Shown: positions 17,645 through 28,289 of the stretch, in pieces | Position numbering within the stretch: the first letter of the stretch is position 1 | How the letters are laid out: every line of letters starts with the position of its first letter | DNA from: Herbaspirillum rhizosphaerae | GTDB taxonomy: Bacteria > Pseudomonadota > Gammaproteobacteria > Burkholderiales > Burkholderiaceae_D | Direction of reading: 5' to 3' | DNA length: 64,000 nucleotides | Assembly: GCF_001189965.1 (NCBI RefSeq) | Contig: NZ_LFLU01000003.1 | Span: 310,001 to 374,000, forward strand | The notes under the pieces: model-generated | What the model was told of the DNA's origin: nothing | The model's database searches: none | The model's input: only the letters and a program-made list of their open reading frames with translations | Position numbers and translations under genes: made by a program

Positions 17645-18886
17645 TTATTTTACGAGGATCGTTTCGAAATTCGTTGCAAGATTCGTGACGGGCACTATCG
17701 GACGTGGTCCGGTATAAGCCGCACGCGGCCGGATCAGTTCGCCGCTGGCGCGTTGCTCAAGCGCTTGTGCGATCCAGCCCATGCCGCGTCCCAGTGCAAA
17801 CAGGCCGAACGCCGCACCGACCGGCAGTTGCAGATGGCGCCGCACCGCGACCAGGGCAAAGTCGACCGAGGGATGATGGCCGATCAACGCGTATGCCGCC
17901 TTGATCATCTCTTGCCATGCAGGATGCTGCGGGAGGATGTCGTCGAGCAAGGCGATCGCGCGCACGTCGCCGCCGGGATACAGGTGATGGCCGAAGCCCG
18001 GCAGGTCTTCGCCGCGCGCCAGCCGTTGTTGCATCTTGTCGGCAATCAGTGCGCCGTCGTTTTGTGCGCCTATCTCATCGAACATGGCTTCGCCGCGCGC
18101 CGTCGTGCCACCGTGTTTGCCGCCGGTGAGCGCCGCCAGTCCGGCAATCACCGAAGCGCGCAGACTGGTGCCGGTGGAAGCCACACAGCGCGCCGTGAAG
18201 CTGGAGGCGTTGAGCTCGTGATCGGCGCACAGCACCAGCGCCATGCGCACCAGCGCGGCGCCTTGCGCGTCGAGCTTCCAGGCTTTGGCGCATTGTTCGT
18301 GGATAGGCGCCGCACTCGGCCGCGTGCCGAGCAGGCTGGCGGCGAGCAGGCGCATGAGTGCGCCGCAGCCTTCGGCCATGCGCTCCGGCGAGCTTTGCCA
18401 GGCGGCGGTGGCGGCGTCGTCGCTGGCGATGGTGAACAGGGGCAGCAGCGATTCTTCGGCGCGGCGTCCGGCGAAGTGTCTGAGCATGCCGGCATAGGCG
18501 GCATGGACCGGCACATCGCGGGCCGCGAAGGCTTGCGTCGCATCGCAATTCCACAGCAGGGCGGCGACGTCTTCCACGCTGTGTGTCGCGGCGAGGGCGA
18601 CGGCGTCATGGCCGCGATAGTAGAGCCGGCCGTCTTCGATCAGCGTGATGCCCGACTCCAGCACCGGCAAGCCCCAACTGAGCGTGGCCTTGGCGACTTC
18701 TTTCGGTTTGCGGCCGCGCGTGCGCTGGGTCGCGAGGCGTTTGACTTCTTCTTCGAGATAACGGCTCTCGCGCACCTTGTTGTCGGTCTGGGCAGTCAGC
18801 AGGCCGCGGCTGACATAGGCGTACAAGGTCTGGCGCGACACGCCGAGCGCAGCGGCGGCTTCGGCGGAACTCAGGTAAGCAGGCAT
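17645..18886 (-). CDS. citrate synthase-like protein with N-terminal HTH domain
   Basis: This 413-residue protein joins a DNA-binding domain to a citrate synthase fold. Residues 3-55 are a MerR/excisionase-type helix-turn-helix ('LSSAEAAAALGVSRQTLYAY') followed by a basic stretch ('LATQRTRGRKPKE'). From about residue 75 the citrate synthase domain follows, including 'LYYRGHDAVALA', the active-site His region 'LPGFGHHLYPGGDVRA' and a C-terminal Arg-rich segment. It could be a (methyl)citrate synthase that also binds DNA, or a regulator using the fold to sense an acyl-CoA or oxaloacetate. It is divergent from a CoA-transferase gene, and a palindrome lies between them. Confidence 0.85.
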   Translation of the reverse strand: MPAYLSSAEAAAALGVSRQTLYAYVSRGLLTAQTDNKVRESRYLEEEVKRLATQRTRGRKPKEVAKATLSWGLPVLESGITLIEDGRLYYRGHDAVALAATHSVEDVAALLWNCDATQAFAARDVPVHAAYAGMLRHFAGRRAEESLLPLFTIASDDAATAAWQSSPERMAEGCGALMRLLAASLLGTRPSAAPIHEQCAKAWKLDAQGAALVRMALVLCADHELNASSFTARCVASTGTSLRASVIAGLAALTGGKHGGTTARGEAMFDEIGAQNDGALIADKMQQRLARGEDLPGFGHHLYPGGDVRAIALLDDILPQHPAWQEMIKAAYALIGHHPSVDFALVAVRRHLQLPVGAAFGLFALGRGMGWIAQALEQRASGELIRPRAAYTGPRPIVPVTNLATNFETILVK

Positions 18887-18915
18887 GGTGTCGACAGAAA
18901 AATGAAGAGTTTATG

Positions 18916-18932
18916 TTGATTAATTTAATCAA
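18916..18932. promoter_or_regulatory. palindromic operator between citrate synthase-like and CoA-transferase genes
   Basis: TTGATTAA and TTAATCAA are perfect 8-base half-sites separated by one T. The site lies about 30 bases upstream of the HTH-citrate synthase start and 70 bases upstream of the CoA-transferase start, and is AT-rich in a GC-rich genome. Its position suggests binding by the HTH domain of the adjacent protein, which is inference. Confidence 0.6.
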
Positions 18933-19001
18933 TATTGACAATTAAAGCCAGCGGAATATGCTTCAGCCATCGTCACTTATTTTCATGATGCGAGGTCCGG
19001 T

Positions 19002-20402
19002 ATGTCCACTTTGTCTGCTGTTTCCGAAGCAAGCGCGCGCGGTTTCCTGCGCGACATCTGGCTGGCCGCCAAGGGCGAGCCGCATCATCTTGAACAGGTG
19101 CAACTGATCGGCAGCGGCAGCCTGCCGTCGATTTTTGCCGTCACCGATCTGGCCGTGGGAGCCATCGCCGCCGCCGGTCTTGCCGTGGCCGAACTGATAG
19201 AGGCGGCCGGCAGCGATGCCGCCGACGTGCAAGCCGATCGCCGGCTGGCCTCTTTCTGGTTCGGCACCTCATTGCGGCCGCAGGGCTGGGAAGCGCCGGC
19301 CTTGTGGGATGCGGTGGCCGGCGATTATCAGGCAGCGGACGGCTGGATCCGCCTGCATACCAACGCGCCGCATCATCGTGCTGCGGCATTGACGGTGTTG
19401 GATGCAACGGTCGATCGCGCGGCAGTTGCAGCAGCAGTGGCCGGGTGGTCAGCGCAAGAGCTGGAGACCGCCGTGGTCGCCCAGGGCGGCTGCGCGGCGG
19501 CCATGCGCACGATGGATCAGTGGCGCGTGCATCCGCAAGGCGCAGCGGTCAGCAGCGAGCCCTTGCTGCACATCGCAGAGGGACCGGCGGCGCCGCAGCC
19601 CGACTGGCGTGTCGGCAAACAACGTCCCCTGCAAGGCATCCGCGTGCTGGATCTGACGCGCGTGCTGGCGGGGCCGACGGCGACGCGTTTCATGGCCGGT
19701 TTCGGGGCCGACGTGTTGCGCATCGATCCTGCCAGTTGGGACGAGCCCGGCGTGGTGCCGGATATGGTGCCGGGCAAGCGCTGTGCGCGGCTCGATCTGC
19801 GTAGCTCGCTGGGGCAGGAAATCTTTACGCAATTGCTGGCGCAGGCCGACGTGCTGGTGCACGGCTACCGTTCGGATGCCCTGGCCGGCATGGGCTTCGA
19901 TGTGGAAAACCGTCGTCGCATCAATCCGGCGCTGGTCGACGTCAGTCTCGATGCCTACGGCTGGAGCGGACCGTGGAAGACGCGTCGCGGTTTCGACAGC
20001 CTGGTGCAGATGAGCAGCGGCATCGCCGAAGCGGGCATGCGCCAACTCGGACGCGACAAGCCGACGCCGCTGCCGGTGCAGGCGCTCGACCATGCGACCG
20101 GTTACCTGATGGCGACGGCGGCGATACGCGGACTGACGCAAAGACTGAAGAGCGGCAAGGGCGTGGAAGTGCGTACTTCGCTGGCGCGCATGGCGCAGTT
20201 GCTGGCGACGGGATCGGGGCAGCAGGTCGATGCCGTGCTCGCGCCTGAAAACAAGGACGATCTGGCGCCGGCGATCGAGCAGACATTCTGGGGGCCGGCG
20301 CAACGCCTGCGCGGTGCGGTGACGGTTGGCGGCGCAGGTGGTGCAGCCATGGCGTGGGACCGTCCGGCTGCGCCGCTGGGTTCGGCGCAACCGGCGTGGT
20401 AG
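19002..20402 (+). CDS. CaiB/BaiF-family CoA transferase (class III)
   Basis: This 466-residue protein belongs to the class III CoA transferases, which move CoA between carboxylic acids. The recognisable core begins near residue 210 ('GIRVLDLTRVLAGPTATRF') and contains the probable catalytic aspartate in 'RRGFDSLVQMSSGIA'. The first 200 residues resemble the family only weakly and may be a degenerate duplicated half. The gene is divergent from the HTH-citrate synthase gene, which points to a shared acyl-CoA pathway, but the substrate cannot be told from sequence. It ends six bases before the converging ATPase gene. Confidence 0.85.
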   Translation: MSTLSAVSEASARGFLRDIWLAAKGEPHHLEQVQLIGSGSLPSIFAVTDLAVGAIAAAGLAVAELIEAAGSDAADVQADRRLASFWFGTSLRPQGWEAPALWDAVAGDYQAADGWIRLHTNAPHHRAAALTVLDATVDRAAVAAAVAGWSAQELETAVVAQGGCAAAMRTMDQWRVHPQGAAVSSEPLLHIAEGPAAPQPDWRVGKQRPLQGIRVLDLTRVLAGPTATRFMAGFGADVLRIDPASWDEPGVVPDMVPGKRCARLDLRSSLGQEIFTQLLAQADVLVHGYRSDALAGMGFDVENRRRINPALVDVSLDAYGWSGPWKTRRGFDSLVQMSSGIAEAGMRQLGRDKPTPLPVQALDHATGYLMATAAIRGLTQRLKSGKGVEVRTSLARMAQLLATGSGQQVDAVLAPENKDDLAPAIEQTFWGPAQRLRGAVTVGGAGGAAMAWDRPAAPLGSAQPAW

Positions 20403-20408
20403 GCAGCG

Positions 20409-22688
20409 TTAGAGCGAGCGCACCAGGCGCAGGCCGTTGAAGACCACGATCAGGCTGGCGCCCATGTCGGCGAACACCGCCATCCACAGCGAGCTTTCGC
20501 CGGCCAAGGCCAGCACCAGGAAAACCGCCTTGATGCCGAGCGCAATCGTGATGTTTTGCATCAGCACGCGATGGGTCTTTTTGCTCAGGCGGATGAAGTC
20601 GGGAATCTTGCGCAGGTCGTCGTCCATCAGCGCGACGTCGGCGGTTTCCAGCGCGGTATCGGTGCCGGCCGCGCCCATGGCGAAACCGATCTGCGCGCGC
20701 GCCAGCGCCGGGGCGTCGTTGATGCCGTCGCCGACCATGCCGACGTAGCCGTGTTTGGCGATCATGTCGCCGACGGCGTCGAGTTTGTCGTCCGGCAGTT
20801 GATCGCCGCGCGCATCGTCGAGTTGCACGACATCGGCGATGGCGCGTGCGGTATGCGCATTGTCGCCGGTCAGCATGGTGACGCTGACGCCGAGTTTCTT
20901 CAGTTGCGCAATGGCGTCGCGGCTGCTGTCGCGCACTGTGTCGGCAACCGCCAGCAGCAGTTGCGCCTGGCCGTCGCGGCACAGGATGGTGGTGGTCTTG
21001 CCTTGTTTTTCCAACGCCAGCAAACGTTCTTCCAATGCCGGGCTGCACATGCCGAGTTCATGCACCAGGCGATGATTGCCGAGATAAAAGGCGCTGTCGC
21101 CGATGCGGCCTTGCACGCCGCGTCCGGTCAGGGCTGCAAAGTCGCTGACGTCTTCTGCCGCCGCACCGGCTTGCTGCGTTTTCCAGTGTATTTTCCAGTA
21201 CTCTGCAATCGCGGCCGACACCGGATGGTCGGAACGCAGCGCCAGGCTGGCTGCATGTGTCAGCAGACTGGCTTCATCGCCGTCCGACAAGCGTTGCACG
21301 TCGGTGACCACCGGCTTGCCGTGCGTGATGGTGCCGGTCTTGTCGAGCGCCAGCGCCTTGAGCAGCCGGCCTTGTTCCAGATACACGCCGCCCTTGATCA
21401 GGATGCCGTGGCGCGCCGCCGCGGCCAGTCCGCTGACGATGGTCACCGGCGTGGAAATCACCAGCGCGCAAGGGCAGGCGATCACCAGCAGCACCAGCGC
21501 CTTGTACAGCCACGGATAGAAGGGCGCGCTCAACAGCAGCGGCGGCAACACCGCCACCAGCACGGCCACCGCCACTACGGCAGGGATGTAGTAGCGCGCG
21601 AACTGATCGACAAAGCGCTGCGTCGGCGCGCGCTGGCCTTGCGCCTGCTGCACGCTCTTGACGATGCGCGACAGCGTCGATTCGCTCTGCACGGCGGTCA
21701 CGCGATAGTCGAAGGCGCTGTTGCCGTTGACGGTGCCGGCAAACACCTGATCGCCGGCTTGCTTGGCGACCGGCATGCTCTCGCCGGTGATCGGCGCCTG
21801 ATTGATTGACGGTTGTCCTTGCGTGACGATGCCGTCGAGCGGAATACGCTCGCCGGGCTTGACGCGCACTTCCGTATCGATCGCCACCTGTTTGGCGGGG
21901 ACGCCGGTCCAGACGCCATCCTGCAAGACTGTCGCTTCATCTGGCGACATGGCCATCAATCCCGCGATGGCGTTGCGGGCGCGATCCAGCGACAGCGATT
22001 CGATCATTTCCGCCAGCGTGAACAGCACGATCACTACCGCTGCCTCAGGCCACTGGCCGATGATCGCCGCACCGATGACGGCCAGCGACATGAGAAAGTT
22101 CATGTTCAGCGACAGATGACGTAGCGCGATCCAGCCTTTTTTCAGCGTGTCGACGCCGCCGACGGCGATTGCAAACAGCGCCAGCGCGATGACGGTCAGC
22201 GAGCGGTCGTTGCCGGTGTTCCAGGCCACGACTTCGGAAGCCAGCGCGGCGACGGCGGCGACGCCGACCATGATCCATTTGCGTGCCGGGATGGCGTAGG
22301 ATGCGCTGTGATCGTCACCGTCGGCGCCGGCAGTGGCGTCCAACGTATCGCTCTTGACCTTGGGCAGCATGTCGAGCGCGGCGAGCGTGGTCACGATGGG
22401 TTCCACCGAGGGCAGGCGATGCTGCACCGTCAGCTCGCGCTGGATCAGGTTGAACTGCATCGCGGCGATGCCGTCCATATGGGAGAGGCGTTCGCGGATC
22501 AGCTTTTCCTCGGTCGGGCAATCCATCTTCTGGATGAAGAAGACGGCTTCTTCGGCGTCTTTCAGGCCGGCCGGTTTGGTGTTGTCGGCGGTGGACATGG
22601 CTGCGCCATGATCATGCGCGTGAGCGTGCTCATGATTGTGCTTATTGCTGTGATTATGTCCGTGATCGTGATGACTGCAATTCGACAT
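20409..22688 (-). CDS. cadA: Zn/Cd/Pb-exporting P1B-type ATPase
   Basis: This 759-residue inner-membrane pump uses ATP to export divalent soft metals. The N-terminus is a His-rich tail ('HDHGHNHSNKHNHEHAHAHD') followed by a metal-binding domain with 'KMDCPTEE', the form typical of Zn/Cd/Pb ATPases. Membrane helices surround the transport motif 'CPCALVIS'; the phosphorylation site is 'DKTGTITHG' and the hinge '[15 protein letters not shown]'. The ATG at 22688 follows AGGAG; five codons of open frame upstream are ignored. It is divergent from a cadR gene with a MerR-type promoter between. ZntA would be an equally fair name. Confidence 0.93.
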   Translation of the reverse strand: MSNCSHHDHGHNHSNKHNHEHAHAHDHGAAMSTADNTKPAGLKDAEEAVFFIQKMDCPTEEKLIRERLSHMDGIAAMQFNLIQRELTVQHRLPSVEPIVTTLAALDMLPKVKSDTLDATAGADGDDHSASYAIPARKWIMVGVAAVAALASEVVAWNTGNDRSLTVIALALFAIAVGGVDTLKKGWIALRHLSLNMNFLMSLAVIGAAIIGQWPEAAVVIVLFTLAEMIESLSLDRARNAIAGLMAMSPDEATVLQDGVWTGVPAKQVAIDTEVRVKPGERIPLDGIVTQGQPSINQAPITGESMPVAKQAGDQVFAGTVNGNSAFDYRVTAVQSESTLSRIVKSVQQAQGQRAPTQRFVDQFARYYIPAVVAVAVLVAVLPPLLLSAPFYPWLYKALVLLVIACPCALVISTPVTIVSGLAAAARHGILIKGGVYLEQGRLLKALALDKTGTITHGKPVVTDVQRLSDGDEASLLTHAASLALRSDHPVSAAIAEYWKIHWKTQQAGAAAEDVSDFAALTGRGVQGRIGDSAFYLGNHRLVHELGMCSPALEERLLALEKQGKTTTILCRDGQAQLLLAVADTVRDSSRDAIAQLKKLGVSVTMLTGDNAHTARAIADVVQLDDARGDQLPDDKLDAVGDMIAKHGYVGMVGDGINDAPALARAQIGFAMGAAGTDTALETADVALMDDDLRKIPDFIRLSKKTHRVLMQNITIALGIKAVFLVLALAGESSLWMAVFADMGASLIVVFNGLRLVRSL

Positions 22689-22725
22689 GCGTGCTCCTGA
22701 CAAGCAATATATTGGGGCTTGCTGT

Positions 22726-22758
22726 ATATTAAAAACCCTGAAGCAGCTACAGGGTCAA
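22726..22758 (-). promoter_or_regulatory. CadR-responsive promoter of the Zn/Cd/Pb ATPase gene
   Basis: Read on the minus strand there is a -35 box TTGACC (22753-22758) and a -10-like TAATAT (22726-22731). The spacer is overlong at 20-21 bases and contains the inverted repeat ACCCTG-N9-CAGGGT (22735-22755). An overlong spacer with a dyad is the hallmark of MerR-family activation. Confidence 0.8.
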
Positions 22759-22809
22759 GCCTTTAATAACCCTGCTTTTAGCCGGGTTTCATTTTTGAGG
22801 GAGTAGGCA

Positions 22810-23262
22810 ATGGACAGCTTGAAGATAGGCGAACTGGCGGCGCGCACCGATTGTCCGGTGGAAACCATCCGCTATTACGAGCGCGAGGCTTTGTTGCCGG
22901 AGCCGACCCGTTCGCAGGGCAATTACCGCCTGTACGGCGACAGCCACGTTGAGCGCCTGCAATTCATCCGCCACTGCCGTTCGCTCGACATGACGCTCGA
23001 CGAGGTGCGCAGCCTGCTGCAATTTCGCGATGCGCCGGAAGACAACTGCGGAGAGGTCAACGCCTTGCTCGACAAGCACATCGGCCATGTCGCGCAGCGC
23101 ATCAGTGAGTTGAAGAAATTGCAAACGCAATTGAAGGGATTGCGCGCGCAATGCGACAGCGCACAGGCGGTCAAGGATTGCGGCATCTTGCAGGGATTGG
23201 CCAACATGGGCGACGACAGCAAGCCGGTGAATCTGGGCAGCCACGGCAGCGGCTGTCATTAA
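22810..23262 (+). CDS. cadR: CadR/PbrR-type MerR regulator
   Basis: This 150-residue MerR-family regulator should activate the divergent ATPase gene when it binds Cd(II), Pb(II) or Zn(II). Residues 4-70 are the winged-helix domain ('KIGELAARTDCPVETIRYYE'). A long dimerisation helix follows, and the metal ligands are Cys80, Cys115 and Cys124, matching the three-cysteine pattern of CadR/PbrR. The tail 'GSHGSGCH' adds possible secondary ligands, as in CadR. A GAGGGAGTAGGC ribosome site precedes the ATG. Confidence 0.93.
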   Translation: MDSLKIGELAARTDCPVETIRYYEREALLPEPTRSQGNYRLYGDSHVERLQFIRHCRSLDMTLDEVRSLLQFRDAPEDNCGEVNALLDKHIGHVAQRISELKKLQTQLKGLRAQCDSAQAVKDCGILQGLANMGDDSKPVNLGSHGSGCH

Positions 23263-23319
23263 GTAACTTTTCTCTGTTTTTTTCGACGAACGCTCGCGGT
23301 CGGACATTTTCTAACAGTC

Positions 23320-23345
23320 TTCCTGCAGCACGGGTGCTGCAGGAA
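23320..23345. repeat. 12-bp inverted repeat downstream of cadR
   Basis: TTCCTGCAGCAC (23320-23331) pairs perfectly with GTGCTGCAGGAA (23334-23345) around a two-base gap. No T run follows on either strand, so it is only terminator-like. It lies between cadR and the next gene and would bury the AGGA sequence that could serve a GTG start at 23350. Confidence 0.6.
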
Positions 23346-23379
23346 ACTTGTGTTTATGTACATCCGACAAAGGACGTTT

Positions 23380-24153
23380 GTGAAAGAGTTTCATTTAAGC
23401 GGCTCCGCCAGCGCAGCCGGCTCGATGCGTGTCGCTTTTCCGCGTGCGCACGTATTTAGCATCAAGGGCGATTGCAGTCTGGGACCTCTCGATGATGGCA
23501 TTGCGAGAGCGGCTTTCTGGAATACGTTATACGGCGAGGAACATGGGTTCGAGGATGACTGCGGAGAACCGGTAACCGACTATTTCGCTCCCTGGCGCGA
23601 GCTGCAATCCATGTTCGAATCAACGCGCGATCATGGCGAGACTTACAGGATATATATCTGGCATAGCGCTAGCGGAGCGGAATACATATTTGTGAGGATG
23701 GCCTGCCATTGGCTGGCCGACAGCGGTCACCATCTGTATTCGGTCGCGGTGCCGGCACTGGACGGCGTTCATGCAACAGCTGCATGGTCGCCCAAGCAGT
23801 TGAAGAGGCAGATTGTAAATGCCGTACCGATATTGCCTTCAGTGCGCCGGCAATGGTCGCAGGAATTCACCGCCATCGCCGCGCGGCCGGAGATGCTGCG
23901 AGAGTGTGATGAGGCAGGCCTGCTGCATTTTCGCGAGATGCATGTGCATGACGATTATTTGCTGACGTATTGCCCGGCGCAATGGTGTAAGGCTGCAAAA
24001 GTCGTGGGTGAGGCGAATGGGCATGCCGATCCGCATTGGGTGAATTGCAATGCGTTCTGGAATTCGCGCTTGCTCCATCTCATCGATACCGGGCGCGTCG
24101 AGGCGGAAGGCGATCTCTCTGCCCTGCAGTGGTATCGCGTGCGCAGGAAATAA
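23380..24153 (+). CDS. DUF1835/DUF3658-like protein
   Basis: This protein of 257 residues resembles DUF1835-containing proteins: the N-terminus 'HLSGSASAAGSMRVAF' followed by 'DCSLGPLDDG' fits the family's opening. The C-terminal part ending 'LSALQWYRVRRK' resembles the DUF3658 tail. The function of the family is unknown. The GTG start at 23380 follows AAAGGA at a good distance and matches the expected N-terminus; in-frame starts at 23350 (GTG) and 23356 (ATG) are possible, but the first has its ribosome site inside a strong hairpin. It is Trp-rich and cytoplasmic, with no membrane segment. Confidence 0.6.
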   Translation: MKEFHLSGSASAAGSMRVAFPRAHVFSIKGDCSLGPLDDGIARAAFWNTLYGEEHGFEDDCGEPVTDYFAPWRELQSMFESTRDHGETYRIYIWHSASGAEYIFVRMACHWLADSGHHLYSVAVPALDGVHATAAWSPKQLKRQIVNAVPILPSVRRQWSQEFTAIAARPEMLRECDEAGLLHFREMHVHDDYLLTYCPAQWCKAAKVVGEANGHADPHWVNCNAFWNSRLLHLIDTGRVEAEGDLSALQWYRVRRK

Positions 24154-24158
24154 AACGC

Positions 24159-24180
24159 GCCAGACTGCCGGCAGTCTGGC
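24159..24180. terminator. GC-rich hairpin between converging genes
   Basis: GCCAGACTGCC and GGCAGTCTGGC form a perfect 22-base palindrome exactly between the converging DUF1835-like and Gfo/Idh/MocA genes. No T run follows on either strand, so termination is likely but not certain. Confidence 0.5.
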
Positions 24181-24187
24181 ATCGATG

Positions 24188-25180
24188 CTATACGAGATTG
24201 CCCAGAATGCTGTCCATCGCCCAGCTCGTATGCGCCGCCGAGCGGCCGGTCGACGGATGTTTGCCGGTGCCGCGCAAATGGTCGTGCATCTTGCGCACGT
24301 GATGGAGCTGGATGTTTTCCGGATGGGCAATCTCCAGTTGCTGCGTGCCGCCGGCATTGGTCAGCGTCAACGGCATATCGCCGAAAATCGAAAAAACGAT
24401 CTTGCCTTCGCTGCCGGTGATCTCGACGTGGTCGATGCGCTCGAAGCTGCCGAAATTCCAGCTGCCGCTGCCGGTCACGCCGGAGGCATGCAGCCAGCTT
24501 GCGCTCACCGCATCCTTGGCGGAGTACAGTCCCTGCTGATTGGCGCTGCTGCCGGAAGCTTCCAGCATGTCGCCGAAATAGTGCGCGAACAGATTCAAGC
24601 CATGACTCGCCAGATCGTCGAAGTAGCCGCCCGGTGCAATCGTCGCATCGGTGCGCCAGTTATCGGCGCGACCGAGATCGGCGAGCGAAGGCGTGCGGCT
24701 GAACTGCCAGCTGACATGCCGCACCGCGCCTATCTTGCCTTCGTTGATCCAGCTCCTGATCTGCGCAAAGCGCGGCAGCGAGCGCCGGTAGTAGGCGACG
24801 AACAGCGGCAGGTTGCGCTCTTCGAAAGCGGCGCAGATGCTCAGGCACGCGTCGTAGCTCGGCGCCATCGGTTTTTCGATGCAGCAGGGTTTGTTCGCCG
24901 CCGCCACCTTGAGGGCGTAATGCAGATGCGTGTCGGGCGGCGTGGCGATGTAGACGGCGTCGATGTCGGGATCGGCGATCAGCGCGTCGGCGTCGCTGTA
25001 GTGTTTCGCCACGCCATGGCGCTGCGCATAGTCGGCGGCCTTGCCGGCGTCGCGGCGCATGACGGCATGTAGCGCGAAGCCGGGGGTCTTCTGATAGGCC
25101 GGACCGCTCTTGCGCTCGGTGACGTCGCCGCAGCCGATGATGCCCCAGCGGATGGTGTCGGGAAGATCGGTTTTTATCAT
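24188..25180 (-). CDS. Gfo/Idh/MocA-family NAD(P)-dependent oxidoreductase
   Basis: This 330-residue protein has an N-terminal Rossmann fold ('IRWGIIGCGDVTERKSGP'), the 'YIATPPDTHLHYALKVAA' strand, and the 'CIEKPMAPSYDACL' motif containing the catalytic EKP lysine. The C-terminal dimerisation domain includes 'GGYFDDLASHGLNLFAHYFG'. Family members oxidise or reduce sugars, inositols and similar polyols; the substrate here is unknown. The gene has no sugar transporter beside it and reads towards the DUF1835-like gene. Confidence 0.87.
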   Translation of the reverse strand: MIKTDLPDTIRWGIIGCGDVTERKSGPAYQKTPGFALHAVMRRDAGKAADYAQRHGVAKHYSDADALIADPDIDAVYIATPPDTHLHYALKVAAANKPCCIEKPMAPSYDACLSICAAFEERNLPLFVAYYRRSLPRFAQIRSWINEGKIGAVRHVSWQFSRTPSLADLGRADNWRTDATIAPGGYFDDLASHGLNLFAHYFGDMLEASGSSANQQGLYSAKDAVSASWLHASGVTGSGSWNFGSFERIDHVEITGSEGKIVFSIFGDMPLTLTNAGGTQQLEIAHPENIQLHHVRKMHDHLRGTGKHPSTGRSAAHTSWAMDSILGNLV

Positions 25181-25249
25181 GATGATCGATTCTTGTCGTA
25201 TGGTCGGCGCTGATGGTGCCGGCCGGCGTCTTCAGATCGCACCATTACA

Positions 25250-25662
25250 TCACGTCGCGTGCGCGCTGGGAAGCTCTGCGCCGAGCGCATCGAGTATCGG
25301 GCAATCCGGACGGTTGTCGCCATGGCAATCATGCGCAAGATGTTGCAGCGTCGACTTCATGGCTTGCAGTTCGCGGATCTTTGCGTCCAGCTCGGCGATG
25401 TGCTCGTTGGCCAGTTGCTTGACCTTGCGGCTCGGGCGAGACTGGTCCAGCCACAGTCCCATCAGGTCGGCGATCTGTTTCATCGAAAAGCCCAGCACGC
25501 GGCCTTGCCGGACAAAGCGCAGCAGATGCACGTCGCGCTCGCTGTAGATGCGGTAGCCGGCATCGGTGCGCGCGGCCTTGGGCACCAGGCCGATGTCTTC
25601 GTAATGGCGGATCATCTTTGCGGACACGCCGGATGCCTGTGCCGCGTCGCCGATATTCATGC

Positions 25663-25666
<4 letters not shown>
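25250..25666 (-). CDS. cueR: CueR copper-responsive MerR regulator
   Basis: This 138-residue regulator senses Cu(I) in the cytoplasm and activates copper export genes. It has the MerR winged helix ('[20 protein letters not shown]') and two cysteines, Cys114 and Cys122, in 'CHGDNRPDC', the same spacing as the CueR metal loop. The start at 25666 overlaps the stop of copA (ATGA), so the two are cotranscribed; an ATG two codons later is an alternative. Two CueR-type promoters lie upstream of copA and copZ. Confidence 0.93.
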
Positions 25667-28125
<2,459 letters not shown>

Positions 28126-28157
28126 GATGCTCTCATTGACGGTTTGATCATGGGTTG

Positions 28158-28188
28158 AGCATGATCCTTCCCATCATGGTAAGGTCAA
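28158..28188 (-). promoter_or_regulatory. CueR-type promoter of copA
   Basis: On the minus strand a -35 box TTGACC (28183-28188) and a -10 box CATGCT (28158-28163) are separated by 19 bases. The spacer contains the dyad CCTTAC...GGAAGG, close to the known CueR operator (CCTTCC-N7-GGAAGG). Confidence 0.85.
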
Positions 28189-28222
28189 GGCTTATTTTGA
28201 CACGATTGGCGAGAATACGTGC

Positions 28223-28253
28223 TTGACCTTGCCCGCGGGGGAAGGTTTAAGCT
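28223..28253 (+). promoter_or_regulatory. CueR-type promoter of copZ
   Basis: On the plus strand TTGACC (28223-28228) and TAAGCT (28248-28253) are separated by 19 bases. The spacer contains CCTTGCCC...GGGGAAGG, a CueR dyad. It points away from the copA promoter, so one regulator should fire both directions. Confidence 0.85.
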
Positions 28254-28289
28254 GGCTTCATTCTCATCAACTGAAAAAAGGAAAGCATC

